A DNA stretch of 64,000 nucleotides from Methylobacterium sp. Leaf125 (GTDB lineage Bacteria; Pseudomonadota; Alphaproteobacteria; Rhizobiales; Beijerinckiaceae), in the NCBI RefSeq assembly GCF_001423085.1, contig NZ_LMNU01000001.1, positions 551,495 to 615,494 on the forward strand, in the 5' to 3' direction. The position numbers and the translations under genes are program-made. Shown piece by piece: positions 17,753 through 26,608 of this stretch (positions are counted from its first letter, which is position 1; every line of letters begins with the position of its first letter). Under the pieces are notes generated by a model that saw only the letters and a list, made by a program, of their open reading frames with translations, did no database searches and had not been told where the DNA came from.

Positions 17753-18760
17753 TCAGCGCGCCTTCAGCACCGCCCGGCAGGCGGCGGGAAGGGCCGCCAT
17801 CGTCATCGGCGGCTTCGGGCGCGGCGGCTTCGTCGCGGGCTTCGGATTCATGATCGCGTCGCTGAACCAGTAGGCCAGCTCCTCGCCGCAGCCGTCGCCG
17901 GCGGGCGGGGGGGCCTGGTCGCCGCACTGGTCCTGGCCCGCCGGGCAGGAGAGCCGGATGTGATAGTGATAGTTGTGCCCGTACATCGGCCGCACCTTCG
18001 AGAGCCAGGCGCGGTCGCCGCCGGCCTCGCGGCACAGGGCCTTCTTGATCGCCGGGTTGACGAAGATGCGCGCCACCTCGCGCTCCTGCGCCGTCATCCG
18101 GATCAGCTTGAGGTGCTCGGGGGTCCAGACCTGCGGGTCGATGTCGAGGCGGTCGGGGCGGACCACGTTGGTGGCGGAGGTCTCCTCGCGCTCGACCCGG
18201 CTCATGCGGTGGTCCGGCATCGGGGTCAGCCAGATGTCGGCGTCGAGGCCGAGCTGGTGCGAGGCGTGGCCGGTGAGCATCGGGCCGCCGCGGGGCTGGG
18301 ACATGTCGCCGACGAGGAGGCCGTTCCAGCCGATGCGGGGCGCCTTGGCGGCCAGGCGCTCCAGGAACTCGACGAGGGGCGGGGTGCCCCACATCCGGTT
18401 GCGCGACAGGCGCATCACCTGCCAGTTCGGCCCGTCGACGGCCAGCGCCTCGCCGCCCGAGAAGCAGCCCTTGGCATAGGAGCCGTAGGCATGGGCGGGG
18501 CCGGAGGCCGGGGTGGTGGCACGGCCGAACAGGGCTTTCGCCGGCGTGTCCGGCGCGTCCGGGTTGGCCAGCGGCGGCAGGGGCTTCGGGTTGACGGTGC
18601 CCCGGTCCTGGGCCGCAGCGGGCAGGCCGAGACAGGAGCCGAGGAGCAGGAACGTCGCGAGGCGGAGGCGAAGGGTCAGCGGAGGGCTCCCGGGATCGCG
18701 TCCCCGCCGGGCGGGGCGCCGAGGATCGTCTGAGGCGAAGGTTCTGGGTCTCGCGCCCAC
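17753..18760 (-). CDS. mepA: penicillin-insensitive murein endopeptidase MepA
   Basis: This periplasmic LAS-family zinc peptidase cleaves D-alanyl-meso-diaminopimelyl cross-links in peptidoglycan. The zinc site is visible as GHASHQLGLDADIW (HxxxxxxD) and YGHNYHYHIRLSCP. Paired cysteines are also typical (KGCFSGG, LCREAGG, SCPAGQDQCG, DGCGEEL). A hydrophobic signal (LRLRLATFLLLGSCLGLPAAAQ) precedes the mature protein. The start is uncertain: GTG at 18760 gives 335 residues with an unusually long leader, and a nearer rare start at the signal peptide is possible. The C-terminus is Lys/Pro-rich (KPPRPKPPM). It sits between the epimerase and a secreted protein on the same strand. Confidence 0.92.
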   Translation of the reverse strand: MGARPRTFASDDPRRPARRGRDPGSPPLTLRLRLATFLLLGSCLGLPAAAQDRGTVNPKPLPPLANPDAPDTPAKALFGRATTPASGPAHAYGSYAKGCFSGGEALAVDGPNWQVMRLSRNRMWGTPPLVEFLERLAAKAPRIGWNGLLVGDMSQPRGGPMLTGHASHQLGLDADIWLTPMPDHRMSRVEREETSATNVVRPDRLDIDPQVWTPEHLKLIRMTAQEREVARIFVNPAIKKALCREAGGDRAWLSKVRPMYGHNYHYHIRLSCPAGQDQCGDQAPPPAGDGCGEELAYWFSDAIMNPKPATKPPRPKPPMTMAALPAACRAVLKAR

Positions 18761-18805
18761 GCTAGTCCATCGGGGATCGCCCCGTCGAGGGTCCGCGGTG
18801 CCGCC

Positions 18806-19354
18806 CTATTCCACCGGCGCCACGGCGATCCGGATCGTGTCGGCGGGCGCACCGCTGACCAGGAGGGTGATCGGCGCGGTGCCGAGCTGGAACCGCACGC
18901 TCTTGGCGAGCATCGGGCAACCGGAGCGCATCGTGCTGGCGGTCGGTGGCCGCGGGGTCTTGCCGTCCTGGCTCACGTCGATCCAGGCCCGGTCCGACAG
19001 GGTGACCTGGTAGGCGCCCGGGGCCAGGGGCGCCTCGAGGTGCAGCACGCCGCCATAGGAGCCGGGCTTCGGCTCCCGCGAGGGCGCGAAGGGCGGGGCG
19101 ACCGCGTCCTGCAGCTTCAGGACGAGGATCGCGGCCGGCATCGCGGCCGCGAGGGTGCCGCCAGAGTCCAGCCGCGGCAGGCTCGCGGCCGAGAACCAGG
19201 CCTGCTCGCGCAGGAGCGACCAGTCGAACTGCGTGCAGGCCGCCGGGTCCGCGGCCGGCGACGCGCCGGACTCGCGGGCGGGCTGCGCCTGCCCCCCTTC
19301 GGCGGACAGCGCCAGGAGAGAGGCGGAGAGCGCGATCGCGGCGAGCCGGCGCAT
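18806..19354 (-). CDS. secreted protein of unknown function
   Basis: The 182-aa product begins with a signal peptide (MRRLAAIALSASLLALSAEG, cleavage near GQAQP). The mature part has two cysteines (PAACTQFDW and RSGCPML). Strand-rich segments such as APGAYQVTLSDRAWIDV and TITLLVSG-like ends suggest a small beta-sandwich, perhaps carbohydrate-binding. I do not recognise a named family, although LLREQAWF and ILVLKLQDA look conserved. It lies 5 bp downstream of the molbindin gene and probably shares its transcript. Confidence 0.7.
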   Translation of the reverse strand: MRRLAAIALSASLLALSAEGGQAQPARESGASPAADPAACTQFDWSLLREQAWFSAASLPRLDSGGTLAAAMPAAILVLKLQDAVAPPFAPSREPKPGSYGGVLHLEAPLAPGAYQVTLSDRAWIDVSQDGKTPRPPTASTMRSGCPMLAKSVRFQLGTAPITLLVSGAPADTIRIAVAPVE

Positions 19355-19359
19355 CGTCC

Positions 19360-19569
19360 TCAATCCACCGCGACCAGGACGTCGGAAGACTTCACCACGG
19401 CATAAGCCTCGCCGCCCACGGTCAACTTCAGGCTGTCGACGGATTCGTTGGTGATCGAGGCGGTGACCAGCTGGCCGCCGGCGATCTCGATCTTCACGTG
19501 GGCCGTGGTGGCCCCCTTCTCGACCGAGACGACCTTGCCCTTGAGGACGTTGCGTGCGCTGATCTTCAT
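19360..19569 (-). CDS. mop: molbindin (Mop/TOBE-domain molybdate-binding protein)
   Basis: The 69-aa protein is a single Mop domain: MKISARNVLKGKV, then GATTAHVKIEI, then VTASITNESVDSLKL and GGEAYAVVKSSDVLVAVD. Molbindins form hexamers that store or buffer molybdate in the cytoplasm. The sequence is full-length for the family. No modABC genes are adjacent, but a molybdenum hydroxylase lies 34 kb away (53840), so molybdenum use by this organism is consistent. GAGGGAACCC upstream of the ATG is the probable ribosome site. Confidence 0.93.
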   Translation of the reverse strand: MKISARNVLKGKVVSVEKGATTAHVKIEIAGGQLVTASITNESVDSLKLTVGGEAYAVVKSSDVLVAVD

Positions 19570-19702
19570 GACGATGGGTTCCCTCCACTTGGCCCGGCCC
19601 GGACGAATGAGCCGGCGCGGCGGGACGATGCCGTTCGCGCCGGCGCGGTGCAACCCGTCCGGATGCAACCCAGTACCCGAGCCCACGCGACCGTGATCGG
19701 GC

Positions 19703-20035
19703 TCACGGGGCTTCGTCCGCCTCCTCCTCGTCCGGCGCGGTCTCCTCCTCCGAGACCCGGCGGCGCGAGCCCCACGCCGCGAGGGCGGCGTTGAGGTCGT
19801 CGCGGATGAAGTGGCGGGCGCTGTCGCGGTCGTAGCCGTCCGCCAGCAGGTCGTCGTACTCGGTGAAGACGTGGCGGGCATAGGCCACGAGGGCGAGCCA
19901 GGCCGCGTTGTCCGGGCGCGCGTTGCGCAGGCCCGGGCTCGCCAGGGCGCGATCGATCACCGCCTCGGTCTCGAATTCGGGCAGGCGCGGAGCCACCTGC
20001 GCCAGGGCCGCCGCCACCGCCTCGCGCCGGTTCAT
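19703..20035 (-). CDS. DUF2293 family protein
   Basis: The 110-aa product has the DUF2293 pattern, with RHVFTEYDDLLADGYDRDSAR followed by HFIRDDLNAALAAWG. The first half is helical (MNRREAVAAALAQVAPRLP). The C-terminus is highly acidic (EEETAPDEEEADEAP). The function of the family is unknown. It is divergent from the HD-GYP gene across a 383-bp intergenic region and upstream of the molbindin on the same strand. Confidence 0.8.
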   Translation of the reverse strand: MNRREAVAAALAQVAPRLPEFETEAVIDRALASPGLRNARPDNAAWLALVAYARHVFTEYDDLLADGYDRDSARHFIRDDLNAALAAWGSRRRVSEEETAPDEEEADEAP

Positions 20036-20418
20036 CGCCCGTCCTCCGTCATCGCCGCCCTCCGCCCGCATCCGAGTCGGGCCGGCACGAGGTGCGCGAC
20101 CGCGGCGCAAAAGTCCACGACCGACGCCCGGCCGCCGGCGCGCCGGCGATCCACCCGCCCCACGTCGTCGCAGGCGCCAACGGTCGCATGAACCTCCGCC
20201 CGGGGCGACGGCATCGAGAGGTTGACAAGCTCTCGGTGCGCTCGCGTTGCCTGATCTGTGCCGGAATGGGATTTTGTCTGCGCCGACACCGGTCGCTCAT
20301 CCGCAGAGACCACGTAGAGGAAGCGCCACGACTGCCTGATGCTTTGTCGTGAATTGTTCGATAATGTTTTGCTGTCAAATGTTGAGGGTCGGGCTCGGAT
20401 GCCGGACCGCGCACCAGG
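20036..20418. other. 383-bp divergent intergenic region
   Basis: It contains no credible gene. A TTGACA hexamer lies at 20222-20227, but no good -10 follows at standard spacing. An AT-richer segment at 20350-20385 just before the HD-GYP gene is the likely promoter area. Confidence 0.4.
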
Positions 20419-21519
20419 TTGACGGACCCGCTCGTGACCCAGGACAATTCCGTTCTCATCGTTTCGGACAGGCCGCAGCTGGCGGCCCTGCTCTGCCGCG
20501 CGGTCGAGAACGTGGTCACCTGCCGCTGCATCGAGCCCCGCGAGGCCCTGCCGGCGGTGCTGCCCCTCGTCGCCGTGGTCGACATCAGCGGCGACGCGCG
20601 CTTGGCCGCCGCCTGGATCGCCCGGCTCCACGGCTCCCGGGTCGCGAGCCTGCAGCTCACCAACCAGCCCCCCGCCGCGCGCGGCCGGTCCGCCGTCGCC
20701 ACCCGAACCCTGCCGGCGGATGCGCCCCGCACGGCGGTCCTCGCCACCCTCTTCGCCCTCGTGGACACCTGGCAGGCCGCCCGCCGGAGCGCCGTCGCCG
20801 CTCCCGCCCGCAAGGTCCGGGACATCGCGGAGCGGGCGCGGGCCGCCGTCAGCCTGGTGGCGGGCGCCTTCGAGGCGGCCGAGGCCGGCCGTCCCGTGAG
20901 TGCGGAGGGCGTCGACGCCGGCACCGAGCTGATCCTGGCGGCCGTCTCCGAGTCCGGCATCCGCACCTGGCTCGAGATCATCCAGAGCCACGACCAGCAG
21001 CTCTACCAGCACTCCCTCAGCGTCGCCGGCTACGCCGCCGCCTTCGGGGCCGGCCTGCGGCTCGCCCGCGCCGACCAGAAGCGCCTGGCGCGCGCCGCCC
21101 TCCTGCACGATGTCGGCAAGGCGAAGATCCCCCTGGCGATCCTGAACAAGCCCGGCCGCCTCACCGCGGAAGAGATGGCGGTGATGCGCACCCATCCGGC
21201 CATCGGCGCCGACCTCCTCGCCGCCCAGGGCGGGTTCGACGCCGCGACCCTCGCGGTGGTGCGCTCGCACCACGAGATGCTCGACGGCAGCGGCTATCCC
21301 GACCGCCTCGCGGGGGCGGCGATCCCGGACCTCGTGCGCCTCGTGACCATCTGCGACATCCACTCGGCCCTGACCGAGCGGCGCCCCTATCGCGATCCGC
21401 TGCCCCACGGGGACGCCCATGCCCTGATGCAGGGCATGCTGCCCAAGCTCGATGCCGACCTCCTGGCGGCGTTCCGCCGGGTCGTGCTGCAGGGCACGCT
21501 CGACGACGCGGTCGTCTGA
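20419..21519 (+). CDS. HD-GYP domain protein (predicted c-di-GMP phosphodiesterase)
   Basis: The 366-aa cytoplasmic protein has an N-terminal receiver-like region (about residues 8-110, with ILIVSDRP-type start and VAVVDISGD). A helical linker and a C-terminal HD-GYP domain (about 190-345) follow. Catalytic motifs are present: HSLSVAGYAA, LLHDVGKAKIPL, THPAIGADLL, HHEMLDGSGYP and ICDIHSALTERRPYR. The full HHE-DGSGYP set suggests an active enzyme hydrolysing c-di-GMP. Together with the GGDEF-EAL protein at 42464 it shows c-di-GMP signalling in this strain. The start is TTG at 20419 or GTG at 20434. Confidence 0.9.
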   Translation: MTDPLVTQDNSVLIVSDRPQLAALLCRAVENVVTCRCIEPREALPAVLPLVAVVDISGDARLAAAWIARLHGSRVASLQLTNQPPAARGRSAVATRTLPADAPRTAVLATLFALVDTWQAARRSAVAAPARKVRDIAERARAAVSLVAGAFEAAEAGRPVSAEGVDAGTELILAAVSESGIRTWLEIIQSHDQQLYQHSLSVAGYAAAFGAGLRLARADQKRLARAALLHDVGKAKIPLAILNKPGRLTAEEMAVMRTHPAIGADLLAAQGGFDAATLAVVRSHHEMLDGSGYPDRLAGAAIPDLVRLVTICDIHSALTERRPYRDPLPHGDAHALMQGMLPKLDADLLAAFRRVVLQGTLDDAVV

Positions 21520-21850
21520 GGCGCGAGCCCGGGCGCCGTCCGGCCGGACGAGGCCCGGCGGCGTCCGGCACGCGGAATCGCGGCACGATAATGCCTGTCG
21601 AACGGGATCATCTCCCGGCGGCGCGCACCCCGGAGAGATCCTCTCCGCGGTGACGCGCATTCAAAAGAACGTTTCATTGATTCCCGTGCGGGCAACGGGC
21701 ACGTTTTCGTCAGAACGACGTCACGGAAAACCCGTGGCAACGCCCGTTTACCAGAGCAAAGATCTCTAGAACTGCCAGTGTTGACCGACGCTCGTCTTGG
21801 GCGATGGCGCAGTCACGTCTGGAGATCTTGGCGCATACGAAAGTCACCCT
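21520..21850. other. 331-bp region upstream of the sulfonate operon
   Basis: No gene is supported here. Being upstream of ssuE it should hold the promoter of the sulfonate operon, which in other bacteria is switched on by sulfate limitation. I can see an AT-richer patch at about 21655-21780 but cannot identify a defined activator site. Confidence 0.45.
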
Positions 21851-22447
21851 ATGTCGCTGCCCCGCATCGTCGGTTTCACCGCCAATCTCCAGCGCCCCTC
21901 GAAGACCCGGGCGCTGGCCGAGTCCCTGGCCGAGGCGGTGGGCACGCACCTGCGGGCCGAGATCCGCCTGTTCGACATGGTGGATGCCGGCCCGGGGCTC
22001 GGCGCCGCCTGGTCGCGGGACCTGCTGCCGCTGCCGGCCCGCCGCATCGTCGAGGCCATCGAGGGCGCCGACGCGCTCATCGTCGGCTCGCCGGTCTACA
22101 AGGGGGCCTATACGGGCCTGTTCAAGCACCTGTTCGACTTCGTCGATCCGGCGGCCCTCGTGGGCAAGCCCGTGATCCTCTCGGCCACCGGCGGCGGCCC
22201 GCGCCACGCCCTGGTGGTCGAGCATGCCCTGCGTCCGCTCTTCGGGTTCTTCAGCGCCCACACCATCCCCAGCGCGGTCTACGGCTCGGACGGGGATTTT
22301 CGCGACGGCGTCCTCGTCGACCCGGGCGTGAAGGCGCGCATCGCCGACGCGGCGAGCCAGCTCGCGGAGCTGCTCCAGGCCCGGGCCGCCCGGATCGCCG
22401 CACCGGAGGTCGCGGCTCCGGTCGCCGCCTTCGCCAGCGCCGGCTGA
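21851..22447 (+). CDS. ssuE: NADPH-dependent FMN reductase of the SsuE/MsuE type
   Basis: The 198-aa flavodoxin-fold enzyme supplies reduced FMN to the alkanesulfonate monooxygenase SsuD encoded downstream. Visible features are an N-terminal GFTANLQRPSKTRALAE phosphate loop, ADALIVGSPVYKGAYTGLFKHLFD (FMN-binding) and PVILSATGGGPRHALVVEHALRP. These match MsuE/SsuE. Length is typical. The ATG at 21851 is preferred over TTG 21797, which adds a poor leader. It is the first gene of a same-strand run: 13 bp to ssuA. Confidence 0.9.
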   Translation: MSLPRIVGFTANLQRPSKTRALAESLAEAVGTHLRAEIRLFDMVDAGPGLGAAWSRDLLPLPARRIVEAIEGADALIVGSPVYKGAYTGLFKHLFDFVDPAALVGKPVILSATGGGPRHALVVEHALRPLFGFFSAHTIPSAVYGSDGDFRDGVLVDPGVKARIADAASQLAELLQARAARIAAPEVAAPVAAFASAG

Positions 22448-22460
22448 GGGCGCCCCGCCG

Positions 22461-23432
22461 ATGCTGTCCCGACGCACCCTCCTGGCCGGCGCCCTGGCGG
22501 CCGGCCTGCCCATCCCAATCCTGCCCGGAAAGGCCCTGGCCGGGGAGGCCGGCACCTTCCGGATCGGCTACCAGAAGAACGGCATCCTCGTCGTCGCCAA
22601 GCAGCAGGGCACCATCGAGCGGGCGCTGAAGCCCCTGGGCGTGGCCGTGCGCTGGACCGAGTTCTCGTTCGGTCCCCCCGTCCTCGAAGCCCTCGGCGTC
22701 GGCGCCATCGATTTCGGCCAGACCGGCGCGCCGCCCCCCGTCTTCGCCCAGGCCGCCGGCAACACCCTGCTCTACGTGGCGGCCCAGGATGCGGGGGGCT
22801 CCGGCGAGGCGATCCTCGTGCCGCAGGGCTCGCCCCTGACGACGCTCGCCGACCTCAAGGGCAAGCGCGTCGCCTTCGCCAAGGGATCGAGCGCCCATTA
22901 CCTCGTCGTCCGCGCCCTGGAGAAGGCGGGGCTGGCCTATACGGACATCGAGCCCGTGACCCTGGCGCCCGCCGATGCGGCGGCGGCCTTCGCGCGGGGC
23001 GCCGTCGACGCCTGGGCGATCTGGGACCCGTACTTCGCCATCGCCGAGCGCCAGCCCGGCACCCGCATCCTGGCCAGCGCCGTCGAGATCGAGAAACCCA
23101 CCAACTTCTTCCTCGGCAACCGCGACTTCACGAACGCCAACGCCCCCGTGGTGCAGGCGGCGATCGGCGCCCTGGCCGAGGTGGCCGCCTGGTGCGAGGC
23201 CCATCGCCCGGAGGTGGCCGCCCTGCTCGCGAAGGGCACCGGCGTGCCCCTCGACGCGACCCGGCGCGCCGTCGACCGCAGCGTCTACGTCATCGCGCCG
23301 CTCACCGAGGCGGTCATCGCCGGCCAGCAGCGCGTGGCCGACCGCTTCCAGGCGCTGGGCCTGATCGCCAACCCCATCCGCATCCGCGAGGCCGTGTGGA
23401 CGCCGCCCGCGCCGCCGGCGAGCAAGGGCTGA
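22461..23432 (+). CDS. ssuA: aliphatic sulfonate ABC transporter substrate-binding protein
   Basis: This 323-aa periplasmic protein starts with a twin-arginine-like or Sec signal ([15 protein letters not shown], cleavage near ALAGEA). A type 2 binding-protein fold follows. [38 protein letters not shown] and [15 protein letters not shown] are typical SsuA stretches. It captures alkanesulfonates or taurine-like compounds for the SsuBC transporter. It is closely similar in motif to the second SsuA at 26609. Confidence 0.94.
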   Translation: MLSRRTLLAGALAAGLPIPILPGKALAGEAGTFRIGYQKNGILVVAKQQGTIERALKPLGVAVRWTEFSFGPPVLEALGVGAIDFGQTGAPPPVFAQAAGNTLLYVAAQDAGGSGEAILVPQGSPLTTLADLKGKRVAFAKGSSAHYLVVRALEKAGLAYTDIEPVTLAPADAAAAFARGAVDAWAIWDPYFAIAERQPGTRILASAVEIEKPTNFFLGNRDFTNANAPVVQAAIGALAEVAAWCEAHRPEVAALLAKGTGVPLDATRRAVDRSVYVIAPLTEAVIAGQQRVADRFQALGLIANPIRIREAVWTPPAPPASKG

Positions 23433-23438
23433 CACCCG

Positions 23439-24221
23439 ATGATCCCATCCGTCCGCACCCGCATCCTCGAGCGCCTGACGCCCTGGCTCGTGCCCGCCGC
23501 GATCCTGCTCGGCTGGCAGGCCGCCGCGTCGACGGGCCTCGTCTCCACCCGGTTCATGCCCGCCCCCTCGGGGGTCGTCGCGGCCGGCTGGCAGGCGGCC
23601 CGCAGCGGCGAGCTCTGGAGCAACCTCTCGATCAGCTTCGCCCGGGCGGCCGTCGGCTTCCTGATCGGCGGCGGCATCGGCTTCGCCCTCGGCCTCGCCA
23701 ACGGCCTGTCGCGGCTCTCCGAGCGCCTCACCGACACCACGCTGCAGATGATCCGCAACATCCCGCACCTGTCGCTGATCCCCCTGGTGATCCTGTGGTT
23801 CGGCATCGACGAGGGGGCCAAGCTCTTCCTCGTGGCCATCGGGGTGTTCTTCCCCGTCTACGCCAACACGCTGCACGGCATCCGCTCGGTGGACCCGCAG
23901 CTCGTCGAGATGGGCCGGGTCTACGGCATGTCGCCCGCCACCCTGTTCCGGCGCGTGGTCCTGCCGGGTGCGCTGCCCTCGATCTTCGTGGGCCTGCGCT
24001 ACGCCCTCGGCATCATGTGGCTGACGCTCATCGTGGCCGAGACGATCTCGGCCTCCTCCGGCCTCGGCTACATGGCGATGCAGGCCCGCGAGTTCATGCT
24101 GGTGGACGTCGTGGTGCTGGCGATCGTGATCTATGCCGGCCTTGGCAAGGCCGCCGACGCCGTGACCCGGCTGCTGGAGCGCCGGTTCCTGGCCTGGAAC
24201 CCGGCCTACCGGAACGCCTGA
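23439..24221 (+). CDS. ssuC: aliphatic sulfonate ABC transporter permease
   Basis: The 260-aa protein has six predicted membrane segments. The binding-protein-dependent permease loop reads [35 protein letters not shown], with the conserved EAA-like Gly. The N-terminal cytoplasmic part is followed by [13 protein letters not shown]. It forms the membrane channel for SsuA-delivered sulfonates. The gene follows ssuA by six bases and precedes ssuB by 83. Confidence 0.94.
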   Translation: MIPSVRTRILERLTPWLVPAAILLGWQAAASTGLVSTRFMPAPSGVVAAGWQAARSGELWSNLSISFARAAVGFLIGGGIGFALGLANGLSRLSERLTDTTLQMIRNIPHLSLIPLVILWFGIDEGAKLFLVAIGVFFPVYANTLHGIRSVDPQLVEMGRVYGMSPATLFRRVVLPGALPSIFVGLRYALGIMWLTLIVAETISASSGLGYMAMQAREFMLVDVVVLAIVIYAGLGKAADAVTRLLERRFLAWNPAYRNA

Positions 24222-24304
24222 CGCCGCCCTTCGACGGGCGCCGGCACGGGGCCAGCCCGGCGGCGCTCGCACCGATTCCCCTCTTCCCTCCGACGGTCCG
24301 TCCC

Positions 24305-25147
24305 ATGCTCGCCACCGCCCTTCGCGTCCCCGAGGACGCCCAGACCCGCGACCCGAAACCGCGCGAGGTCGCCGCCCCCAGGGCACAGGCCCGCGCCGCG
24401 CCGCCCTCCGCCACGGGCATCGGCGTCACCCTGCGCGACCTGCGCAAGGACTTCGACGGCCACACGGTGATCGAGGGCCTCGACCTGCACATCCCGGCCG
24501 GGCAGTTCGTGGCCGTGGTCGGGCGCTCGGGCTGCGGCAAGAGCACCCTGCTGCGCCTGATCCTTGGCCTGGAGCAGGCGAGCGCCGGCCGGATCGCCCT
24601 CGAAACCCGGGCGGTGCGGACCCCGCCGAAGCGGATCATGTTCCAGGAGCCGCGCCTGCTGCCCTGGGCCCGGGTCGTCGACAACGTGGCGGTGGGCCTC
24701 GGCGAGGGCGGCTCCCGGGCGGAGCGCCGCGCCCGGGCCGAGGCGGCGCTGGCCGAGGTCGGCCTCTCCGAGAAGGCCGGAAACTGGCCCGCGACCCTGT
24801 CGGGCGGCCAGCGCCAGCGGGTGGCGCTGGCCCGCGCCCTCGTCAGCCGCCCCGGGCTGCTCGCCCTCGACGAGCCGCTCGGCGCCCTCGACGCCCTGAC
24901 CCGCATCGACATGCAGGCGATGATCGAGCGGATCTGGCGGGCGCAGGGGTTCACCGCGATCCTCGTCACCCACGACGTCGCCGAAGCCGTGGCGATGGCC
25001 GACCGCATCCTCGTGGTGGAGGCCGGCCGCATCGCCCTCGACGTCGCCGTGGACGTGCCGCGCCCGCGCCGGCGGGGCGATGCCGACCTCGCGGCCCTGG
25101 AAGGCCGCATCCTCGACCACCTGTTGTCCGAGCGCGCGCCGTCCTGA
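24305..25147 (+). CDS. ssuB: aliphatic sulfonate ABC transporter ATP-binding protein
   Basis: The 280-aa ATPase powers sulfonate uptake. Walker A is GRSGCGKST (about residue 78), the Q-loop is [11 protein letters not shown], the signature is [15 protein letters not shown], Walker B is [12 protein letters not shown], and the switch His lies in VTHDVAEAV. The form [10 protein letters not shown] is typical of SsuB/TauB. The 35 residues before the core are Pro/Ala-rich and unusual; the ATG at 24305 is the only good start, though a shorter form is possible. Confidence 0.94.
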   Translation: MLATALRVPEDAQTRDPKPREVAAPRAQARAAPPSATGIGVTLRDLRKDFDGHTVIEGLDLHIPAGQFVAVVGRSGCGKSTLLRLILGLEQASAGRIALETRAVRTPPKRIMFQEPRLLPWARVVDNVAVGLGEGGSRAERRARAEAALAEVGLSEKAGNWPATLSGGQRQRVALARALVSRPGLLALDEPLGALDALTRIDMQAMIERIWRAQGFTAILVTHDVAEAVAMADRILVVEAGRIALDVAVDVPRPRRRGDADLAALEGRILDHLLSERAPS

Positions 25148-25178
25148 GCGCCGCTTGCCACTTCAAGAAAGAGTTCCC

Positions 25179-26342
25179 ATGACCGGACAGACCGACGTTC
25201 TCTGGTTCCTCCCCACCCACGGCGACGGCCGCTACCTCGGCGCCCAGGACGGCGCCCGCGACGTCTCGCTCGCCTATCTGCGCCAGATCGCCCAGGCCGC
25301 GGACGCGCTCGGCTACTACGGCGTGCTCCTGCCCACGGGACGCTCCTGCGAGGATTCCTGGGTGGTGGCCTCGGCGCTGGCGCCCCTGACGAAGCGCCTG
25401 CGCTTCCTCGTGGCCGTCCGCCCCGGCCTGCAGGAGCCCGCCGTGGCGGCCCGCATGGCCGCGACCCTCGACCGGATCTCGGACGGGCGCCTGCTCATCA
25501 ACGTCGTCACGGGCGGCGACCCGGTGGAGCTGCGCGGCGACGGCGTCTTCCTCGACCACGACGAGCGCTACGTCGTGACGGACGAGTTCCTGCACATCTG
25601 GCGCGGGCTGATGTCGGGCGAGACGGTCAGCTACGAAGGCAAGCACCTCCGGGTGGAGGAGGGCCGGGTGATCTTCCCGCCCGTGCAGGCCCCCTATCCG
25701 CCGCTGTATTTCGGCGGCTCCTCGCCGGCCGGCATCGACGTCGCCGCCGAGCATTGCGAGGTCTACCTGACCTGGGGCGAGCCCCCGGCCGGGGTCGCCG
25801 AGAAGATCGCGCGCGCCAGGGAAGCCGCCGACCGCAAGGGCAAGACGTTCTCCTACGGCATCCGCCTGCACGTCATCGTGCGCGAGACGGAAGGGGAGGC
25901 CTGGGCGGCCGCCGAGTCCCTGATCTCGCGCCTCGACGACGCGACCATCGCCAAGGCGCAGGCCACCCTGAAGCGCCAGGATTCCGTCGGCCAGAGCCGC
26001 ATGATGGCCCTGCACGGGGGCGACCGCACCAAGCTCGAGGTCTCGCCGAACCTCTGGGCCGGGGTCGGCCTGGTGCGCGGCGGCGCCGGCACCGCCCTGG
26101 TCGGCTCGGCAGACCAGGTTGCCGACCGGATGAAGGAGTACATCGACCTCGGCATCGACCGCTTCATCCTCTCGGGCTACCCGCACCTGGAGGAGGCCTA
26201 CCGCTTCGCCGAGCTGGTCTTCCCCAAGCTCCCCTTGCGCGCCACCACCGGCGTGGCGGCCACGAACGCCCGCAACGACGGCCCGTTCGGCGAGGTCATC
26301 GCCAACGACATCGTCCCGAGCCGCCGCATCGCGGCGCATTGA
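25179..26342 (+). CDS. ssuD: FMNH2-dependent alkanesulfonate monooxygenase
   Basis: This 387-aa luciferase-fold enzyme uses FMNH2 from SsuE and O2 to split C1-C14 alkanesulfonates into aldehyde and sulfite. It starts [15 protein letters not shown]. It carries [39 protein letters not shown] [22 protein letters not shown] and an active-site region [14 protein letters not shown], all matching SsuD. Length is within the family range. Sulfite release provides sulfur for assimilation and a possible link with the downstream sulfur-oxidation genes (54-60 kb), which is speculative. Confidence 0.95.
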   Translation: MTGQTDVLWFLPTHGDGRYLGAQDGARDVSLAYLRQIAQAADALGYYGVLLPTGRSCEDSWVVASALAPLTKRLRFLVAVRPGLQEPAVAARMAATLDRISDGRLLINVVTGGDPVELRGDGVFLDHDERYVVTDEFLHIWRGLMSGETVSYEGKHLRVEEGRVIFPPVQAPYPPLYFGGSSPAGIDVAAEHCEVYLTWGEPPAGVAEKIARAREAADRKGKTFSYGIRLHVIVRETEGEAWAAAESLISRLDDATIAKAQATLKRQDSVGQSRMMALHGGDRTKLEVSPNLWAGVGLVRGGAGTALVGSADQVADRMKEYIDLGIDRFILSGYPHLEEAYRFAELVFPKLPLRATTGVAATNARNDGPFGEVIANDIVPSRRIAAH

Positions 26343-26390
26343 GGGGGCGACGTCCCCGGGCGACGAGAGCCCGGCGGACACGAGAGCCAC

Positions 26391-26533
26391 CGTGATTCCG
26401 GGGCGCCGCGGGCGAGCCCGGACCCGAAGGGGCGCGCCGGAGGCGTGCAATCCAGAGCCGCGACAGCGTCGAATGCTGCGCCATCCGTGTTTCTCGATCC
26501 CGGGCTCCGCTGGGCGGCCCCGGGATGACGGGG
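26391..26533. repeat. REP-like palindromic intergenic element, copy B
   Basis: This element lies between ssuD and the second ssuA. The left end begins CGTGATTCCGGGGCG and the right end reads TCGATCCCGGGCTCC...CCCCGGGATGACGGGG, with an internal ATCCAGAG. Arms are imperfectly complementary. It shares end structure with the element at 4109-4226. It may separate expression of the second SsuA from the operon. Confidence 0.55.
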
Positions 26534-26608
26534 CGCGGAGGGACGCCGAGCGGCTGGGTTCATTCATCGAAGATCGCGCCAGAGCATCCCCGCCCGAAGG
26601 AGTCCCCC

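Noticed and set aside
20222-20250. TTGACA hexamer as a sigma-70 promoter for the HD-GYP gene
   Set aside because: No acceptable -10 sequence lies 16-18 bases downstream and the distance to the gene is about 190 bases; too weak to call.
21655-21850. Possible riboswitch or sulfate-response leader before ssuE
   Set aside because: I could not find a conserved core of a known sulfur-related riboswitch, only short imperfect hairpins.
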